From an uncultured Clostridium sp. (GTDB lineage Bacteria > Bacillota > Clostridia > Lachnospirales > Lachnospiraceae), in NCBI GenBank assembly GCA_958349075.1, contig CATWBR010000251.1, positions 1 to 6,635 on the forward strand: a DNA stretch of 6,635 nt, given 5' to 3'. Positions within the stretch are counted from its first letter, which is position 1. Each line of letters opens with the position of its first letter. Below are positions 6,524-6,635 of this stretch, one piece after another. Below the pieces are notes generated by a model. The model saw nothing but the letters and a program-made list of their open reading frames with translations, had not been told where the DNA came from and searched no databases. The position numbers were made by a program, and so were the translations under genes.

Positions 6524-6635
6524 GAAAAATCAAGCCGGAGAAACAGAGACAGTTATCATAAATCATTTACCTGTTTGATGAAAGGGGATGATATTTCTTC
6601 AGGATGGGGGATAAGAAGAATGAATGTCTCGGAAA
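6524..6635 (+). other. Right-edge spacer; possible start of a further gene
   Basis: This holds 112 bases after the stop at 6521-6523. There is no tRNA-like or terminator-like structure; only a weak ATCA/TGAT pairing around 6560-6580 was seen. A purine-rich segment GGATGGGGGATAAGAAGA precedes ATG 6620, which would begin M-N-V-S-E before the window ends. An ATG at 6604 in a different frame (M-G-D-K-K-N) is an equally open alternative. Neither can be decided from this window. Confidence 0.3.

Noticed and set aside
6524..6600. Terminator or small RNA after the broken gene
   Set aside because: Only a four-base pairing was found and no T run follows it.

Overview
The window carries most of a Wadjet (JetABCD) defence operon, an SMC-type system that recognises and cleaves plasmid DNA. 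All genes are on the plus strand. Codon use (many CGG, CCG, GCG and GAG codons), roughly balanced base composition, strong purine-rich ribosome binding sites and the protein families suggest a Clostridia-type Firmicute, most likely Lachnospiraceae-like. That assignment is an inference, since no taxonomic marker is present.

Layout: (1) 24-689, a 221-residue ORF matching only the C-terminal half of a DUF5716-type JetA (kleisin, MukF-like); an in-frame TAA lies at 18-20, just upstream. (2) 682-1356, JetB (MukE-like), with a repetitive acidic tail. (3) 1353-4661, JetC, a 1102-residue SMC/MukB-like ATPase with Walker A, two coiled-coil arms, a hinge-like centre, an ABC signature and Walker B. (4) about 4648-5910, JetD, a winged-helix plus Toprim (topoisomerase VI A-like) nuclease subunit with its metal-binding acidic residues intact. 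Every junction among these four overlaps (8, 4 and about 14 nt), so they form one translationally coupled operon. From memory of the Wadjet classification, the DUF5716-type JetA with a DUF2220-type JetD best fits type III.

Downstream, 5979-6523 encodes an uncharacterised protein of about 181 residues, broken by a one-base frame discrepancy in a C-rich stretch near 6347-6360. Its C-terminal part can be read from a well-placed Shine-Dalgarno and ATG at 6386. The last ~50 bases resemble the leader of that gene and may begin a second related gene cut by the window edge.

Working model (established for the family): JetA, JetB and JetC form a dimeric DNA-loop-extruding motor; when it has taken up a small circular DNA completely, JetD is activated and cuts it. 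Here JetB, JetC and JetD look intact. JetA is either split or interrupted, so whether the system works depends on sequence just outside the left edge. I found no RNA genes, CRISPR array, insertion sequence or convincing terminator.
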